A DNA stretch of 64,000 nucleotides. It comes from Brevibacillus panacihumi (lineage in GTDB: Bacteria > Bacillota > Bacilli > Brevibacillales > Brevibacillaceae). Every line of letters begins with the position of its first letter. The first letter of the stretch is position 1. The notes beneath the pieces are model-generated. The model searched no databases, had not been told where the DNA came from, and saw only the letters and a program-made list of their open reading frames with translations. The stretch spans positions 1-64,000 of the forward strand of contig NZ_RHHT01000062.1 in NCBI RefSeq assembly GCF_003710985.1, in the 5' to 3' direction. The position numbers and the translations under genes are program-made. Of this stretch, positions 9,454 through 18,690 are shown one piece after another.

Positions 9454-9813
9454 ATGAAACTCATTTCGGTGACCGGTGAAGCCGTTCCTGCAAGCAAGGG
9501 AGGTTCGCCAGCAGATACATTCGACCGTTCTATTGCTACTTGGGAAGCAGACGGCAAGCAACAGACCTTCACCGTTACATATGTCCGCTATTTTTCCAAG
9601 TTTTTGGCGGAGCAGGGTGTCTACGATCAAGAGGCGGAAGGGGTTCCAGTGAGTCATTTGGTCGCTGTCCTGTATAAAGAAAAGCATCCGCAGGCCAAAG
9701 AAAGCCGCCATTACATCAATAACACGGATGACTTCATGGCTTTGTTCGCCGATTTTTCGCTGGCAGCATTCAAGGAGCGGTACCCAGGTGTAGTCGGATT
9801 GACTCACGCGTGA
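9454..9813 (+). CDS. Uncharacterised small protein
   Basis: 119 residues, not recognised. Soluble and mixed alpha/beta in character, with YVRYFSKFLAEQGVYDQE and a basic KEKHPQAKESRHYI segment. The start is set by AAGGAGGAAGG at 9438-9448. It is divergent from the sigma-BtrH fusion and has its own sigma-A-like promoter. It could be a target of that sigma factor, but nothing in the sequence proves it. Confidence 0.75.
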   Translation: MKLISVTGEAVPASKGGSPADTFDRSIATWEADGKQQTFTVTYVRYFSKFLAEQGVYDQEAEGVPVSHLVAVLYKEKHPQAKESRHYINNTDDFMALFADFSLAAFKERYPGVVGLTHA

Positions 9814-9929
9814 AGGGCGGATTGCTGTCTTTAGGGACCCTCGCGCTTTGATGTCCAAACATTCTGACAGGATAGGCGGATGATGTCTTTCTGATGGGAT
9901 GATGCTGACGAAGGAAGAGGGGAAACAGC

Positions 9930-10658
9930 TTGATCGAGGTACAGCAGGTAACGAAACAGTTTGGCGCATTTACGGCATTAGAGGATGTCTCCTTTCGCGT
10001 GGAAGCGGGGGAGGTATATGGACTTCTCGGTGAGAATGGCGCTGGCAAGACCACGATGATGCGGATGATGGCGACGATCTTGCGTCCGACGGCGGGGAAC
10101 ATCGAGGTCGCAGGCTTTTCCGTGATCAAAGAGCCGAATGAGGTGCGCCGCCGGATCGGCATTCTCTTCGGCGGGGATGTCGGGTTGTACAGCCGTTTGA
10201 CTGCAAGGGAAAATATCGCGTATTTCGGCAGCATGTACGGCATGGGCCGAACCGCTATCGAGCACAGAATCAAGCGTTTGAGCCAGATGCTGGAGATGGA
10301 TTCCTTTCTCGATCGACGAGTCGGTCCTTTTTCCCGAGGAATGAAGCAAAAGGTGGCCATCGCCAGAACCTTGGTTCATGATCCTCAGGTGATTCTGCTG
10401 GATGAACCAACGACAGGCCTGGATGTGACGGCAGCCAATATGTTTCGCCAGATGATCGGCACTCTGCAGGCGGAGGGAAAGACGATTCTATTTTCCAGCC
10501 ACAACATGGGCGAGATCGACAAGCTGTGCAGGCGAATCGCCTTGATCCACAAAGGACGACTGCAGTATGCCGGGACGTTGCAAAAGCTCCGTGAGCAATA
10601 CGGCATGCAGGACCTGGATGACCTGTTCATGACGGTCGTGGAAGGGAGCGGTCGGTGA
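9930..10658 (+). CDS. natA: ABC transporter ATP-binding protein, NatA type
   Basis: ATPase of an export pump. It has Walker A GENGAGKT (34-41), the variant signature FSRGMKQK (134-141) in place of LSGGQ, Walker B VILLDEP (154-160) and the switch His in SSHNMGE. The 242-residue length and the FSRGM signature match NatA of the Na+ extrusion pump and related ABC-2 exporters. It starts with TTG behind AGAGGGGAAA. The stop overlaps the start of natB, so the two are translationally coupled. Substrate (Na+ or a drug) cannot be told from sequence. Confidence 0.85.
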   Translation: MIEVQQVTKQFGAFTALEDVSFRVEAGEVYGLLGENGAGKTTMMRMMATILRPTAGNIEVAGFSVIKEPNEVRRRIGILFGGDVGLYSRLTARENIAYFGSMYGMGRTAIEHRIKRLSQMLEMDSFLDRRVGPFSRGMKQKVAIARTLVHDPQVILLDEPTTGLDVTAANMFRQMIGTLQAEGKTILFSSHNMGEIDKLCRRIALIHKGRLQYAGTLQKLREQYGMQDLDDLFMTVVEGSGR

Positions 10659-11833
10659 TGCGCGGCACGATCATTTGGACGGTTTTTCAAAAAGAGATGC
10701 GGGATTTGTTCCGGGACACCAAGACATGGGTAGGGACGTTTGTCATTCCGCTGGTAATTGTTCCTTTCGTGTTTTTTCTGATGGGTTCCTCGTACAGCAG
10801 TCTGGAAGAGGAAGCGCGAGCGCATGTCCCGCTTTACGTCACGGGGACATCCGGCTTGGTGGCGCAGCTGGAAGCCATTCCCGGGGTGAAATTTGAACAG
10901 CCTGCCGATCCCGAGCAGGCGCTAATAGGGGGTAAGCTGCGGGCGATTGTCACGATTCCGGACGGTTTTGACGAACGGCTGAAGGCGGGAGGAACAGCCA
11001 ATCTGCGGGTCGAGTACGACAGCAGCAATCAAAAGTCGGTCTATGCCCGCGATGTGATCGAAGAAAAGGTGGCAGCATACAGCAAAGAGATTGTCGCCAA
11101 GCGTCTGCGGGCTGCAGGGCTGTCCGAGAAGGCAACACAGCCGATCCATGCTGTGTACGAGCAAGTCGCGTCAGAGGATAAATCCTCAGGCGGGATGCTG
11201 GCAGGAGTGATTCCGCTTATGCTGGTGGTCTCGCTTGCTTCCGGGGGCATCGCTGTCGCCAATGACCTGATCTCCGGGGAGCGGGAGCGGGGGACGCTGG
11301 AGTCGCTGATGAGCGCGCCGATCGCGGCCAATCAATTGCTGACAGCCAAGCTGATGACGGTGATGGTGATGAGCTGCATGAGCGCGGCGGCGTCACTGGT
11401 CTCTCTGACTTTGATTCTTCGGTTTGGACCGTTCGGAGGGGAAGAGCTCGGGCTGAGCGCACTGAGCCCCGCTACTGCACTGGTATTGCTGTTGAGCATC
11501 CTGCTGCAGGCGGCTTTTTTTGCAGGATTGGAGCTGATGCTCAGCACGATGGCCAAGTCAATAAAGGAAGGGCAGACCTACATGAGCGGTGTCATGTTTT
11601 TGGCTATGGTCCCATCGTACATGCTGATGCCGCTTCATCCTGTGGACATCCCCGAGCATTACTATCTGCTGCCGGTCTTCAGCGGTGTCTCCCTGATCAA
11701 GGAGGTCTTTTACGGGATGGTTGATCCGATGCATGCCTTGGTCGGCTTGGGCACGTCGCTGCTTTATGTAGCGCTGGTGGTTGCCTTGTCAGCGCGCTTT
11801 TTCCGGCGGGAAGGAGCCGTCGTCAAGCATTGA
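10655..11833 (+). CDS. natB: ABC transporter permease, NatB type
   Basis: Membrane half of the exporter. A first helix at about 25-45 (TFVIPLVIVPFVFFLMG) is followed by a large extracytoplasmic loop (about 48-180). A block of five helices follows in 185-385, including the ABC-2 segment SGERERGTLESLMSAP that couples to the ATPase. The GTG at 10655 overlaps the natA stop by four bases and has AAGGGAG eight bases upstream; ATG at 10658 is the alternative. 392 residues, in line with NatB. Confidence 0.85.
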   Translation: MMRGTIIWTVFQKEMRDLFRDTKTWVGTFVIPLVIVPFVFFLMGSSYSSLEEEARAHVPLYVTGTSGLVAQLEAIPGVKFEQPADPEQALIGGKLRAIVTIPDGFDERLKAGGTANLRVEYDSSNQKSVYARDVIEEKVAAYSKEIVAKRLRAAGLSEKATQPIHAVYEQVASEDKSSGGMLAGVIPLMLVVSLASGGIAVANDLISGERERGTLESLMSAPIAANQLLTAKLMTVMVMSCMSAAASLVSLTLILRFGPFGGEELGLSALSPATALVLLLSILLQAAFFAGLELMLSTMAKSIKEGQTYMSGVMFLAMVPSYMLMPLHPVDIPEHYYLLPVFSGVSLIKEVFYGMVDPMHALVGLGTSLLYVALVVALSARFFRREGAVVKH

Positions 11834-11866
11834 TGTACCGTTGTGTATGATGAGGAAAGCTGGTGA

Positions 11867-12799
11867 GTGGTCGTGAATCCGCTCTATGTGGGTGTTCTGT
11901 ATATCATCGTCTCTGCTGTTGGCTTCGGAGTCATGTCAATTTTCGCGGTCTACGCATATGGAGCGGGAGCGTCTGTCTCTACTTTGGTCTTCCTGCGCTT
12001 TTTATTCGCAGCCATGCTCTTTTTCGCATTGATCCGCATTCGCAGGGAGTCCTTTCGCATCGATAAAAAGCAAGTGATGTACTTGATTTTGCTGGGTGGA
12101 GTCCTGTATACCCTGCAGTCGCTCAGCTTCTTTTCCTCCGTCCAGTACATTCCCACATCACTGGCGGCCCTGATCCTGTATACCTTTCCCGTCTTCGTTG
12201 CGATATTGAGCTACTTTGTCGACAAGGAAATGCTGCGGTTGAAGACCGTGGCGGCGATGCTGCTCTCCTTATTGGGGCTGGGGCTGGTATTGGGGTTGAG
12301 CTTTGGAGGGATTCAACCGCTCGGTGTTATGCTGGCGTTCGCGGCTGCCTTGTTCTATTCCGTCTACATCGTAGTGGGCAACCGCGTAGGCAAAGGGCTC
12401 TCGTCGTCGTATGTCACCTCCGGGTATATCACGCTGTTCGCTTCCGGTTCTATGTTCGTCGTAGTGCAGCTGGATGGCGGCTTTTCCTTTGCCTTTGACA
12501 CGGCGGGTTGGTGGGCTTTAGCGGGCATCGTCGTATTTTCTACTGTACTTGCGATCAGTTGTTTTTTCAGCGGATTGAAATTAATCGGCTCGACCAAAGC
12601 ATCGGTCATCAGCATGGTGGAGCCAGTGGTGACGATCCTGTTTTCTGCGATGTTGTTCGGGGAGAGGCTGAGCGGGATTCAGTGGATTGGCGCTTGTGCC
12701 GTGATAGCGGGAGCAGTCCTGATCGTCATGGGCAAGCAGGAAGCGGCGCAGGGCAAAGCGCAAGATCAGCCGCCTGTCTCGCATACGCCCTCTTCGTAA
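11867..12799 (+). CDS. EamA/DMT-family transporter
   Basis: A 310-residue integral membrane protein with ten predicted helices arranged as two EamA repeats (about 8-140 and 155-295). Each repeat ends in the usual glycine-rich helix, and EPVVTILFSAMLFGERL marks the second. Such proteins export metabolites or amino acids; the substrate is unknown. GTG start with GAGGAAAG nine bases before it. It lies 33 bases after natB and could be co-transcribed. The Gln- and Pro-rich C-terminus is cytosolic. Confidence 0.85.
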   Translation: MVVNPLYVGVLYIIVSAVGFGVMSIFAVYAYGAGASVSTLVFLRFLFAAMLFFALIRIRRESFRIDKKQVMYLILLGGVLYTLQSLSFFSSVQYIPTSLAALILYTFPVFVAILSYFVDKEMLRLKTVAAMLLSLLGLGLVLGLSFGGIQPLGVMLAFAAALFYSVYIVVGNRVGKGLSSSYVTSGYITLFASGSMFVVVQLDGGFSFAFDTAGWWALAGIVVFSTVLAISCFFSGLKLIGSTKASVISMVEPVVTILFSAMLFGERLSGIQWIGACAVIAGAVLIVMGKQEAAQGKAQDQPPVSHTPSS

Positions 12800-12811
12800 T
12801 CGTTGTTGCTG

Positions 12812-12868
12812 AAACAAAGCGCTTCTGCCACGCAAGGCTGCCTGGCAAAAGCGCTTTGTTTTTTATTC
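12812..12868. terminator. Bidirectional terminator between the DMT transporter and glcK
   Basis: AAACAAAGCGCTT-CTGCCA ... TGGCA-AAAGCGCTTTGTTTTTT: a long stem between convergent genes, with T-runs on both strands. Confidence 0.85.
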
Positions 12869-13834
12869 GTTCATCCGGGAGCGGATCAGCCAGCCTGCGC
12901 CGTATACGCCAGCGTCATTTCCCAGACTGGCAGGCAGGATCTCGGTCGATTCGATGACATAGGAAAAGGGGATGAAGCGGTTGTAGGCTTCCCGAATCCG
13001 GGAGAACAGGAAGTCGCCAGCGTACGAGACACCTCCGCCGATGACGAAGCGAGCCGGATTGAGCACCATGCCGAGGTGGGAGAGTGCCAACCCCAGGTAC
13101 ATCGCAGCCTGGTCGATGATGGCGAGCGCGGCGGTATCTCCTGATTTGGCTGCGTCAAGGACGTCTTTTGCTTGCAGTTCGCCTTGCTTTTCAAGAATCT
13201 GGGTCAGCAGGGGACTCGTGCCGTTCGAGGCAGCAAGCCTGCCTTCACGAGCCAGAGCGGTAGCCGAGGCGTACGATTCCAAACAGCCCTTTTTTCCGCA
13301 ATTGCACAACGGACCGCTGTCTGGCGTCAGCGTGATATGCCCGATCTCACCGCCTACGCCATTGATGCCATGCACCACCTGCCCATGCAGGATGACTCCC
13401 CCGCCGATTCCCGTCCCCAAGGTGATGAAGATCAGGTCCTTGGCGCCTTGGCCGGAACCGCGCCACATTTCGCCCAGCGCAGCTGTGTTGGCGTCGTTGT
13501 CTACCTCGACAGGCATTTCGCTGATCGCTTGCAGCTTGGCTTTCAGCGGGACGGGCTTATGCCAATGCAGATTGACGGCTTGCTGCACGATACCTTCCTG
13601 GGGATCGACGGGTCCCGGTACACCCACCCCGATGCCTCCCACCTGATCCAGCGTGTATCCTTGCTGCTGCAAAAGTCTGCGGGTCATCTCGAAGGTGTGC
13701 TGCAAAATACCGTCTTCACCAGACGCGAGCGGTGTCGGCTCCTGTGTCTTGGCGACCAACTCCCCGTCACGGGTAATCAAGGCCATCTTGATAGCAGTTC
13801 CCCCTATGTCTACACCGACGATGATTGGCTTCAT
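12863..13834 (-). CDS. glcK: ROK-family glucokinase
   Basis: Phosphorylates glucose to glucose 6-phosphate using ATP. Signs: the N-terminal phosphate motif GVDIGGTAIKMAL, the sugar-binding E-I-G-H segment GGEIGHITL, and the ROK zinc cluster CNCGKKGCLE. No N-terminal DNA-binding domain is present, so this is a kinase and not a ROK repressor. The 323-residue start at 13834 follows GGGAGGGGAAGCC; a start 12 codons upstream lacks a site. Convergent with the DMT gene and divergent from dgkB. Confidence 0.93.
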   Translation of the reverse strand: MKPIIVGVDIGGTAIKMALITRDGELVAKTQEPTPLASGEDGILQHTFEMTRRLLQQQGYTLDQVGGIGVGVPGPVDPQEGIVQQAVNLHWHKPVPLKAKLQAISEMPVEVDNDANTAALGEMWRGSGQGAKDLIFITLGTGIGGGVILHGQVVHGINGVGGEIGHITLTPDSGPLCNCGKKGCLESYASATALAREGRLAASNGTSPLLTQILEKQGELQAKDVLDAAKSGDTAALAIIDQAAMYLGLALSHLGMVLNPARFVIGGGVSYAGDFLFSRIREAYNRFIPFSYVIESTEILPASLGNDAGVYGAGWLIRSRMNE

Positions 13835-13977
13835 GGCTTCCCCTCCCAGCTTTTGGAATCCTCTTTTCATCTTAACACGCCCGATTCAGCATAGCGATTC
13901 CCAAAAATGGCTATACAGGATATGATGAGTAGAGAGAATACCCGTAAGCGTCGGGGAAAGGGAAGAAGGGATCTGCC

Positions 13978-14868
13978 TTGAAAAAAGCCAGATTAATCTA
14001 TAATCCAAGCTCCGGCCGGGAGATCGTACGTCGGCGATTGCCAGATATCCTCGATTTGATGGAAACTGCCGGATACGAGACGTCTTGCCACGCGACCAAA
14101 GGTCCAGAGGATGCGACGAAGGAAGCGGCCCGTGCCGTATCTCGCGGCTATGACCTGATCATCGCAGCAGGGGGAGACGGCACCATCTATGAAGTCGTCA
14201 ATGGAATGGCAGGGCAAAAAGCTCGTCCGGCACTGGGGATTATCCCGTGCGGCACGACGAATGATCTGGCGCGAGCGATTGGAATTCCCAAGTCGATCAG
14301 CCGCTCCTGCGATGTAATCAAGAGAGGCAAGAAAAAGCGCATCGATCTGGGAAAGATCAACAACCGCTATTTTATCAATATCGCCGGGGGAGGCTACCTC
14401 ACCAATCTGACGTATGAGGTTCCAAGCAAGCTCAAAACCATGATGGGCCAGCTCGCCTATTACATGAAAGGGCTGGAAAAGCTGCCTTCCCTGCATCCGA
14501 TCCGGGTCAAGATGGAGAATCGCAAGGAAGTGCTGCTCGACGAGGAGATCATGATCTTCCTCATCGCCAACAGCCGCTCGGTAGGCGGTTTTGAAAAGCT
14601 GGCGCCACAGGCAGATTTGTCAGACGGCAAGCTGGATGTTATCGTGGTAAAAAAGGCGAACATCGCAGAAATCATTCGCCTCGCTACACTGGCCATGCGC
14701 GGAGATCACATCAAGGACCCGCTCATCGCCTATTTCCAGACCGACTATCTGAAGGCAACGACGTCCAGCGGAGAGCAGGTCCAGTTGAACCTGGACGGTG
14801 AATTGGGAGGCCAGCTTCCTTGTGTCGTGGAAGCACTGCCTGGGCATATTGAGCTGTTCGTGCCGTAA
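13978..14868 (+). CDS. dgkB: Diacylglycerol kinase
   Basis: Phosphorylates diacylglycerol to phosphatidic acid, recycling lipid released during lipoteichoic acid synthesis. It has the catalytic GGDGT at 65-69 (IIAAGGDGTIYEVVNG) and the ATP-binding IIPCGTTNDLARAIG segment. The 296-residue length matches Bacillus DgkB (YerQ). TTG start after AAGGGAAGAAGGGA. In B. subtilis dgkB is likewise followed by the rlmCD gene, here 79 bases downstream. Confidence 0.93.
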   Translation: MKKARLIYNPSSGREIVRRRLPDILDLMETAGYETSCHATKGPEDATKEAARAVSRGYDLIIAAGGDGTIYEVVNGMAGQKARPALGIIPCGTTNDLARAIGIPKSISRSCDVIKRGKKKRIDLGKINNRYFINIAGGGYLTNLTYEVPSKLKTMMGQLAYYMKGLEKLPSLHPIRVKMENRKEVLLDEEIMIFLIANSRSVGGFEKLAPQADLSDGKLDVIVVKKANIAEIIRLATLAMRGDHIKDPLIAYFQTDYLKATTSSGEQVQLNLDGELGGQLPCVVEALPGHIELFVP

Positions 14869-14947
14869 TGAGCGAAGAAAGGCTTGAGAGGATGCGACTT
14901 GGAGCATCCTCTTGTACATAGAATCAGGATAAAAAGGAGAAAAGAAC

Positions 14948-16384
14948 GTGGGAAAGACAACAAAGAAGAGGCGCGGCCCACACCCGACAGCAAAAGCAGA
15001 GCTGGATGTGCCTGTACGGGTCGGACAAACCGTGGAAGTGGAGATCACCGGACTCAATCACGAGGGAGCAGGCGTGGGCCGCATCGAGGGCTACACCTTG
15101 TTCGTGTCGGGGGCATTGGCGCAGGAGCGCGTGCGGGCGCGTGTGGAGCATGTGAAAAAGAATTTTGGCTTTGCCAAGATGGTGGAGGTCGTGGAGGCAA
15201 GCACCTACCGTGCGCTGCCGCCCTGCCCGCTGTACGACCGTTGCGGGGGCTGCTCGCTGCAGCATCTGGATTACGCGGAGCAATTGCGCCACAAGCAGCA
15301 GATCGTGCGGGACAACCTCCGGCGCATTGGCGGCTTTCAGGTGGAGGGAGAAGGGGCCATCACGGTTCACCCGACACTTGGGATGAGCGACCCTTGGCGC
15401 TACCGCAACAAGGCACAGGTACCGATCGGAGAAGAGAACGGAGCTTTGGTCGGCGGCTTTTACGCGGAGAAATCCCACTCCATCATCGACATGGAAGCCT
15501 GTATGATCCAGCACCAGGCCAACGACGAAGCAGTCGCTGTCGTGAAGAAGCTTGCGTCAGAGCTGCAGATCCGCGCCTATGACGAGCAGCGCCACACCGG
15601 GCTTTTACGGCATGTAGTCGTCAAGGTGGGCGTGAAAACAGGAGAAGTCATGGTCGTGCTGGTGACTACCGAAGAGGAGATTCCGCAGCGGGAGCGTCTT
15701 GTGGAAGCCATTCGCGGGCAGGTCTCTGGTGTGACCAGTATCGTGCAGAATGTCAATCCGGAGCGAACTAATGTCATTTTCGGCAAAAAGACGGTGACGC
15801 TCTGGGGCAGTGATGTGATCTACGACTACATCGGGCCGATCAAGTTCGCTATTTCGGCACGTTCGTTCTATCAGGTGAACCCGGCGCAGACAGAGGTTTT
15901 GTACAACAAGACACTGGAGTATGCGGGGGCGACCGGGACGGAGACGGTCATTGATGCGTACTGTGGCATCGGGACGATTTCGCTCTTTTTGGCGCAGAAA
16001 TCTCGTCATGTGTATGGGGTGGAGATTGTGCCGGAAGCGATTGCGGATGCGAATCGCAATGCAGAGCTCAATGGCGTGGAGAATGTCACGTTTGAGGCTG
16101 GGCCTGCGGAGGTCGTGATTCCCGCGTGGAAGGAGAAAGGGATTCGTGCCGATGTGATCGTGGTCGATCCGCCGCGCAAGGGCTGTGATGAGGCGTTGCT
16201 CGCAACGATATTGGAGATGCAGCCGGAGCGTGTGGTGTATGTGTCGTGTAATCCATCCACTCTGGCGCGGGATTTGAAGGTGCTGGCGGAGCGGTATGAG
16301 GTGAAGGAAGTGCAGCCGGTGGATATGTTTCCGCATACGGGGCATGTGGAGAGTGTGGCTTTGTTGGTATATAAGGGTTTTTGA
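14948..16384 (+). CDS. rlmCD: 23S rRNA uracil-5-methyltransferase with a phage-supplied C-terminus
   Basis: SAM-dependent enzyme that makes m5U in 23S rRNA (U747 and U1939 in B. subtilis). A TRAM domain (about 18-85) precedes an iron-sulfur site with Cys93, Cys99, Cys102 and Cys185, then the Rossmann domain. The catalytic cysteine is 434 in VVYVSCNPSTLARDL. GTG start behind AAAGGAG. The prophage core site lies in codons 462-468 (PHTGHVE). The last ten residues (SVALLVYKGF) therefore come from the phage, and a different end (VTVRLERKDTAK) lies at 57,552-57,590. The enzyme should still work, because all catalytic residues are upstream of the join. Confidence 0.93.
   Translation: MGKTTKKRRGPHPTAKAELDVPVRVGQTVEVEITGLNHEGAGVGRIEGYTLFVSGALAQERVRARVEHVKKNFGFAKMVEVVEASTYRALPPCPLYDRCGGCSLQHLDYAEQLRHKQQIVRDNLRRIGGFQVEGEGAITVHPTLGMSDPWRYRNKAQVPIGEENGALVGGFYAEKSHSIIDMEACMIQHQANDEAVAVVKKLASELQIRAYDEQRHTGLLRHVVVKVGVKTGEVMVVLVTTEEEIPQRERLVEAIRGQVSGVTSIVQNVNPERTNVIFGKKTVTLWGSDVIYDYIGPIKFAISARSFYQVNPAQTEVLYNKTLEYAGATGTETVIDAYCGIGTISLFLAQKSRHVYGVEIVPEAIADANRNAELNGVENVTFEAGPAEVVIPAWKEKGIRADVIVVDPPRKGCDEALLATILEMQPERVVYVSCNPSTLARDLKVLAERYEVKEVQPVDMFPHTGHVESVALLVYKGF
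16331..16351 (+). repeat. attL core in the 3' end of rlmCD
   Basis: The 21 bases from CCGCATACGG to GTGGAG match 57,531-57,551 exactly. The flanks differ immediately on both sides (T versus C before, A versus G after). The core encodes PHTGHVE of RlmCD and stays in frame. Confidence 0.88.
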
Positions 16385-16401
16385 TGCTATAAAAACACGC
16401 T

Positions 16402-16421
16402 TGGGGACGAATTGGGGACGA
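16402..16421 (+). repeat. Left arm-type site of the phage integrase
   Basis: TGGGGACGAATTGGGGACGA, itself two GGGGACGA units 11 bases apart, occurs identically at 57,396-57,415, inside the other phage end. Tyrosine integrases bind such short arm repeats near the core, so this is the likely role. Confidence 0.65.
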
Positions 16422-16430
16422 AAGAGGCAC

Positions 16431-16468
16431 AATAAAAACGGCACATGAACGGTGTGTCGTTTTTATTA
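16431..16468. terminator. Bidirectional terminator between rlmCD and int
   Basis: AATAAAAACGGCACA paired with TGTGTCGTTTTTATT around a short loop. The T-run on each strand suits the convergent rlmCD and int genes. Confidence 0.75.
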
Positions 16469-17674
16469 TTTTCTGTTGGTTCTCCGGATCGGGAGTATAT
16501 TCTCGAATTTGTTGGCTGCTTCTTTATCAGCCGATTGAAGCGCGTGGCCGTATACGTTCATGGTGGTGGTTATGCTGGCGTGACCTAGGCGTTCGGATAT
16601 GATTTTGGCATGAACCCCCTGGTTGATAAGCAGAGTCGCTGACGTATGGCGCAAATCGTGGAAACGGATATAGCGGAGGCCGTTCTTTTTCAGGAAACTT
16701 CTAAAGTGCAAGTATGGAGTCTCTGGATAAAAAGGTCGGCCGTCTTCGTGGCAAAACACGAAGAAGTGGTCGCCGCCATTCCATTTGTCTCGTACATTCT
16801 CCAGTTGCTCATGAATGTGCTTTTTGTACTCTTTAAGGTCCTCGACAACCGAATCAGGCAGGGAAATGGTTCTTTTGGATTTTTTGGTTTTGGGCTCAGT
16901 GATGACCGGCTCCCCGTTTATAGCCATGGAGATGCTCTGTTTAACGTCGATTGTGCCTTTCTCCAGGTTGACGTGTTTCCATTCAAGGCCGACCAACTCG
17001 CCTCTGCGCAAACCTGTTGTCAAAGCTAGAGTAATCATCATTCTCCAGTGGATTGACTCTTTTTCAAGAGCGTGAAACAGCTCGGCGACTTCATTTTCAT
17101 CGTAGACCTCTACTTCCTTGTGCGTCACTTTCGGTCTCTTTACTTCTGCAACGGGATTTCCCTTGATGATTTTCCATTCTTCTGCCCGTGAGAAAATGTT
17201 CTTCAGGATGCGATACACATAATGAATTGTTCCGGAGGATAGTCTCCCGTCTTTACCATCTAAACGGCCACCTTCTTCGCTTAGGTCGGACAAAAATTGT
17301 ACGATGTGGAAGGGCTTGATTTGGTCGAGACGTTTCCGCCCAAATACTGGTAATATCCGCAGTTTAATAAATCGCATATGGGTGGCCAATGTTTTGGGGC
17401 TTAGCTCTTTGACGGCGTATTTCGCATGCCACTCCTCCACAAATGCCCCGAATGTCATCTTTTCAGGAGCGATGTACTCCCCGGCTTCAACTTCGATTTT
17501 AAATTTGTGCAGTTCATCGTTCAGATAATCCTGAAGCTTCTTTGTCGTCCTAAGAAGAGCTTTGTCCTCTACTCGGATCGTCTTGTACCGTTTGATTCGT
17601 TTGCCCTGGGCGTCATATCCCGCCTCAACGACGAGGCGCCAGGAGTTGGTGCCTCGTTTTTCGATGGATGCCAT
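16466..17674 (-). CDS. int: Phage tyrosine integrase
   Basis: Catalyses attP x attB integration and, with Xis, excision. 402 residues in three parts: an arm-binding N-terminal domain (1-60, starting ASIEKRGTNSWRLVVEAGYD), a SAM-like core-binding domain (70-170) and a catalytic domain (185-385). The catalytic residues are complete: Arg223 (TGLRRGE), His339 and Arg342 (HDLRH), His365 (LGHAS) and the nucleophile Tyr375 (VYGH). The start follows AAAGGAGAAAAATCACA. It lies next to attL, convergent with rlmCD. Confidence 0.95.
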   Translation of the reverse strand: MASIEKRGTNSWRLVVEAGYDAQGKRIKRYKTIRVEDKALLRTTKKLQDYLNDELHKFKIEVEAGEYIAPEKMTFGAFVEEWHAKYAVKELSPKTLATHMRFIKLRILPVFGRKRLDQIKPFHIVQFLSDLSEEGGRLDGKDGRLSSGTIHYVYRILKNIFSRAEEWKIIKGNPVAEVKRPKVTHKEVEVYDENEVAELFHALEKESIHWRMMITLALTTGLRRGELVGLEWKHVNLEKGTIDVKQSISMAINGEPVITEPKTKKSKRTISLPDSVVEDLKEYKKHIHEQLENVRDKWNGGDHFFVFCHEDGRPFYPETPYLHFRSFLKKNGLRYIRFHDLRHTSATLLINQGVHAKIISERLGHASITTTMNVYGHALQSADKEAANKFENILPIRRTNRK

Positions 17675-17748
17675 TGTGATTTTTCTCCTTTCTATGAGAA
17701 TATATGTTCGGTTTTGAGGTGTAAGAGTTCCCTAAAACGAAGAACCAA

Positions 17749-18180
17749 TCAGAACTTTTTCAAGTGAGCTACGTCGACCGGCACGCCATAAGTAGCTGCT
17801 GCTTCAGCGATTGTCATGCGGGTGTGCCGGTGTTCGTACAGCAGGTCGTCCGGCATCAAGAGCTCGACTGCAAATTCGTTTGCTTCCCGCTCAATCCGGT
17901 CAACAGACAGAAACGTATTGGCCCGCAGGAACGGTACATTAACTTTAGGGTGCCGAATGCGGTGGCCGAGTTCATGGGCGATGACAAATCTTTGCAGGTG
18001 CTCGTCCAGGTTACGGTTCACGTGGATCATGGGGACGCGTTTGCTCATGTTGAAGTAACCCCAAATGTTTTTGAAATCTTCAAATAAAATAAGGATGCCC
18101 ATCTTGCGCGCGATAGTTGTCGGGTCGTTGGTACCATGTTGCTTGATGAGCCGTTGCACGATCTGCTTAGTAGACTGCAT
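17749..18180 (-). CDS. immA: ImmA-like metalloprotease (anti-repressor)
   Basis: A zinc peptidase that in ICEBs1 and phi105-type elements cleaves the ImmR repressor to trigger induction. HELGH at 69-73 gives the two zinc histidines and the catalytic Glu, with Glu98 (REAN) as the likely third ligand. 143 residues. It lies 20 bases downstream of the repressor on the same strand, the usual immR-immA arrangement. Confidence 0.9.
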   Translation of the reverse strand: MQSTKQIVQRLIKQHGTNDPTTIARKMGILILFEDFKNIWGYFNMSKRVPMIHVNRNLDEHLQRFVIAHELGHRIRHPKVNVPFLRANTFLSVDRIEREANEFAVELLMPDDLLYEHRHTRMTIAEAAATYGVPVDVAHLKKF

Positions 18181-18200
18181 GTGTGCATCTCCCCAGCCCG

Positions 18201-18617
18201 TTATTTTCTGTATTTTTTCGGAGTGAATTTTTTCTTTGCCACCATTTTTGCAATCCGAAGTGAGTTCTCCAGAGAAGCGCGGAGCAACTCCATTTCTTCC
18301 TCATCGATCGGCTCTCCGTGGAATGCGAGTGCCTCATTGTTTTTTAGATCTGCCATGATGCGCTCCAGTTCTTTTACGATATCGCGCTCTTCTTTGGGTG
18401 AGAGTGTGGAGGCGTCGTTGAATTCCTCGTTCAGCAACACGTTGGGATTGATTTGTAACCCTTTGGCAATTGATTTTAAAGTATCCACACTTGGGTTGTA
18501 TCTGTTTCGCTCGATATCTGCTAAATAGGACCTAGATAGGTTAGTGAGATCAGCAAGTTGTTGTTGGGTGAGTCCTTTCTTTTTCCGATAAAGTCTAATA
18601 TTTTCCCCGATTCCCAT
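18201..18617 (-). CDS. immR: ImmR/CI-like phage repressor
   Basis: 138 residues with an XRE helix-turn-helix at about 5-60 (LTQQQLADLTNLSRSYLADI). A charged C-terminal region follows, where ImmA is expected to cut. It should hold the lysogenic state by binding the operators at 18,711-18,760. The start at 18,617 has GGAGGAG upstream; an IR GTCGG-AAAAA-CCGAC (18,636-18,650) lies in its leader. First gene of the leftward immR-immA unit. Confidence 0.9.
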   Translation of the reverse strand: MGIGENIRLYRKKKGLTQQQLADLTNLSRSYLADIERNRYNPSVDTLKSIAKGLQINPNVLLNEEFNDASTLSPKEERDIVKELERIMADLKNNEALAFHGEPIDEEEMELLRASLENSLRIAKMVAKKKFTPKKYRK

Positions 18618-18635
18618 TGCTTTTTCTCCTCCATA

Positions 18636-18650
18636 GTCGGAAAAACCGAC
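18636..18650. promoter_or_regulatory. Inverted repeat in the repressor leader
   Basis: GTCGG-AAAAA-CCGAC sits just upstream of the immR ribosome site and downstream of its -10 box. It could be an operator or an mRNA hairpin. Confidence 0.4.
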
Positions 18651-18661
18651 ATTTGAGAACT

Positions 18662-18690
18662 ATTATAGGTTCAAAAAGTCGGATATACAA
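18662..18690 (-). promoter_or_regulatory. Repressor promoter (leftward)
   Basis: On the minus strand: TTGTAT (plus 18,685-18,690), a 17-base spacer, TATAAT (plus 18,662-18,667). The -35 box lies inside the first of two GNCGGANATACAA repeats, so self-regulation is likely. Confidence 0.6.
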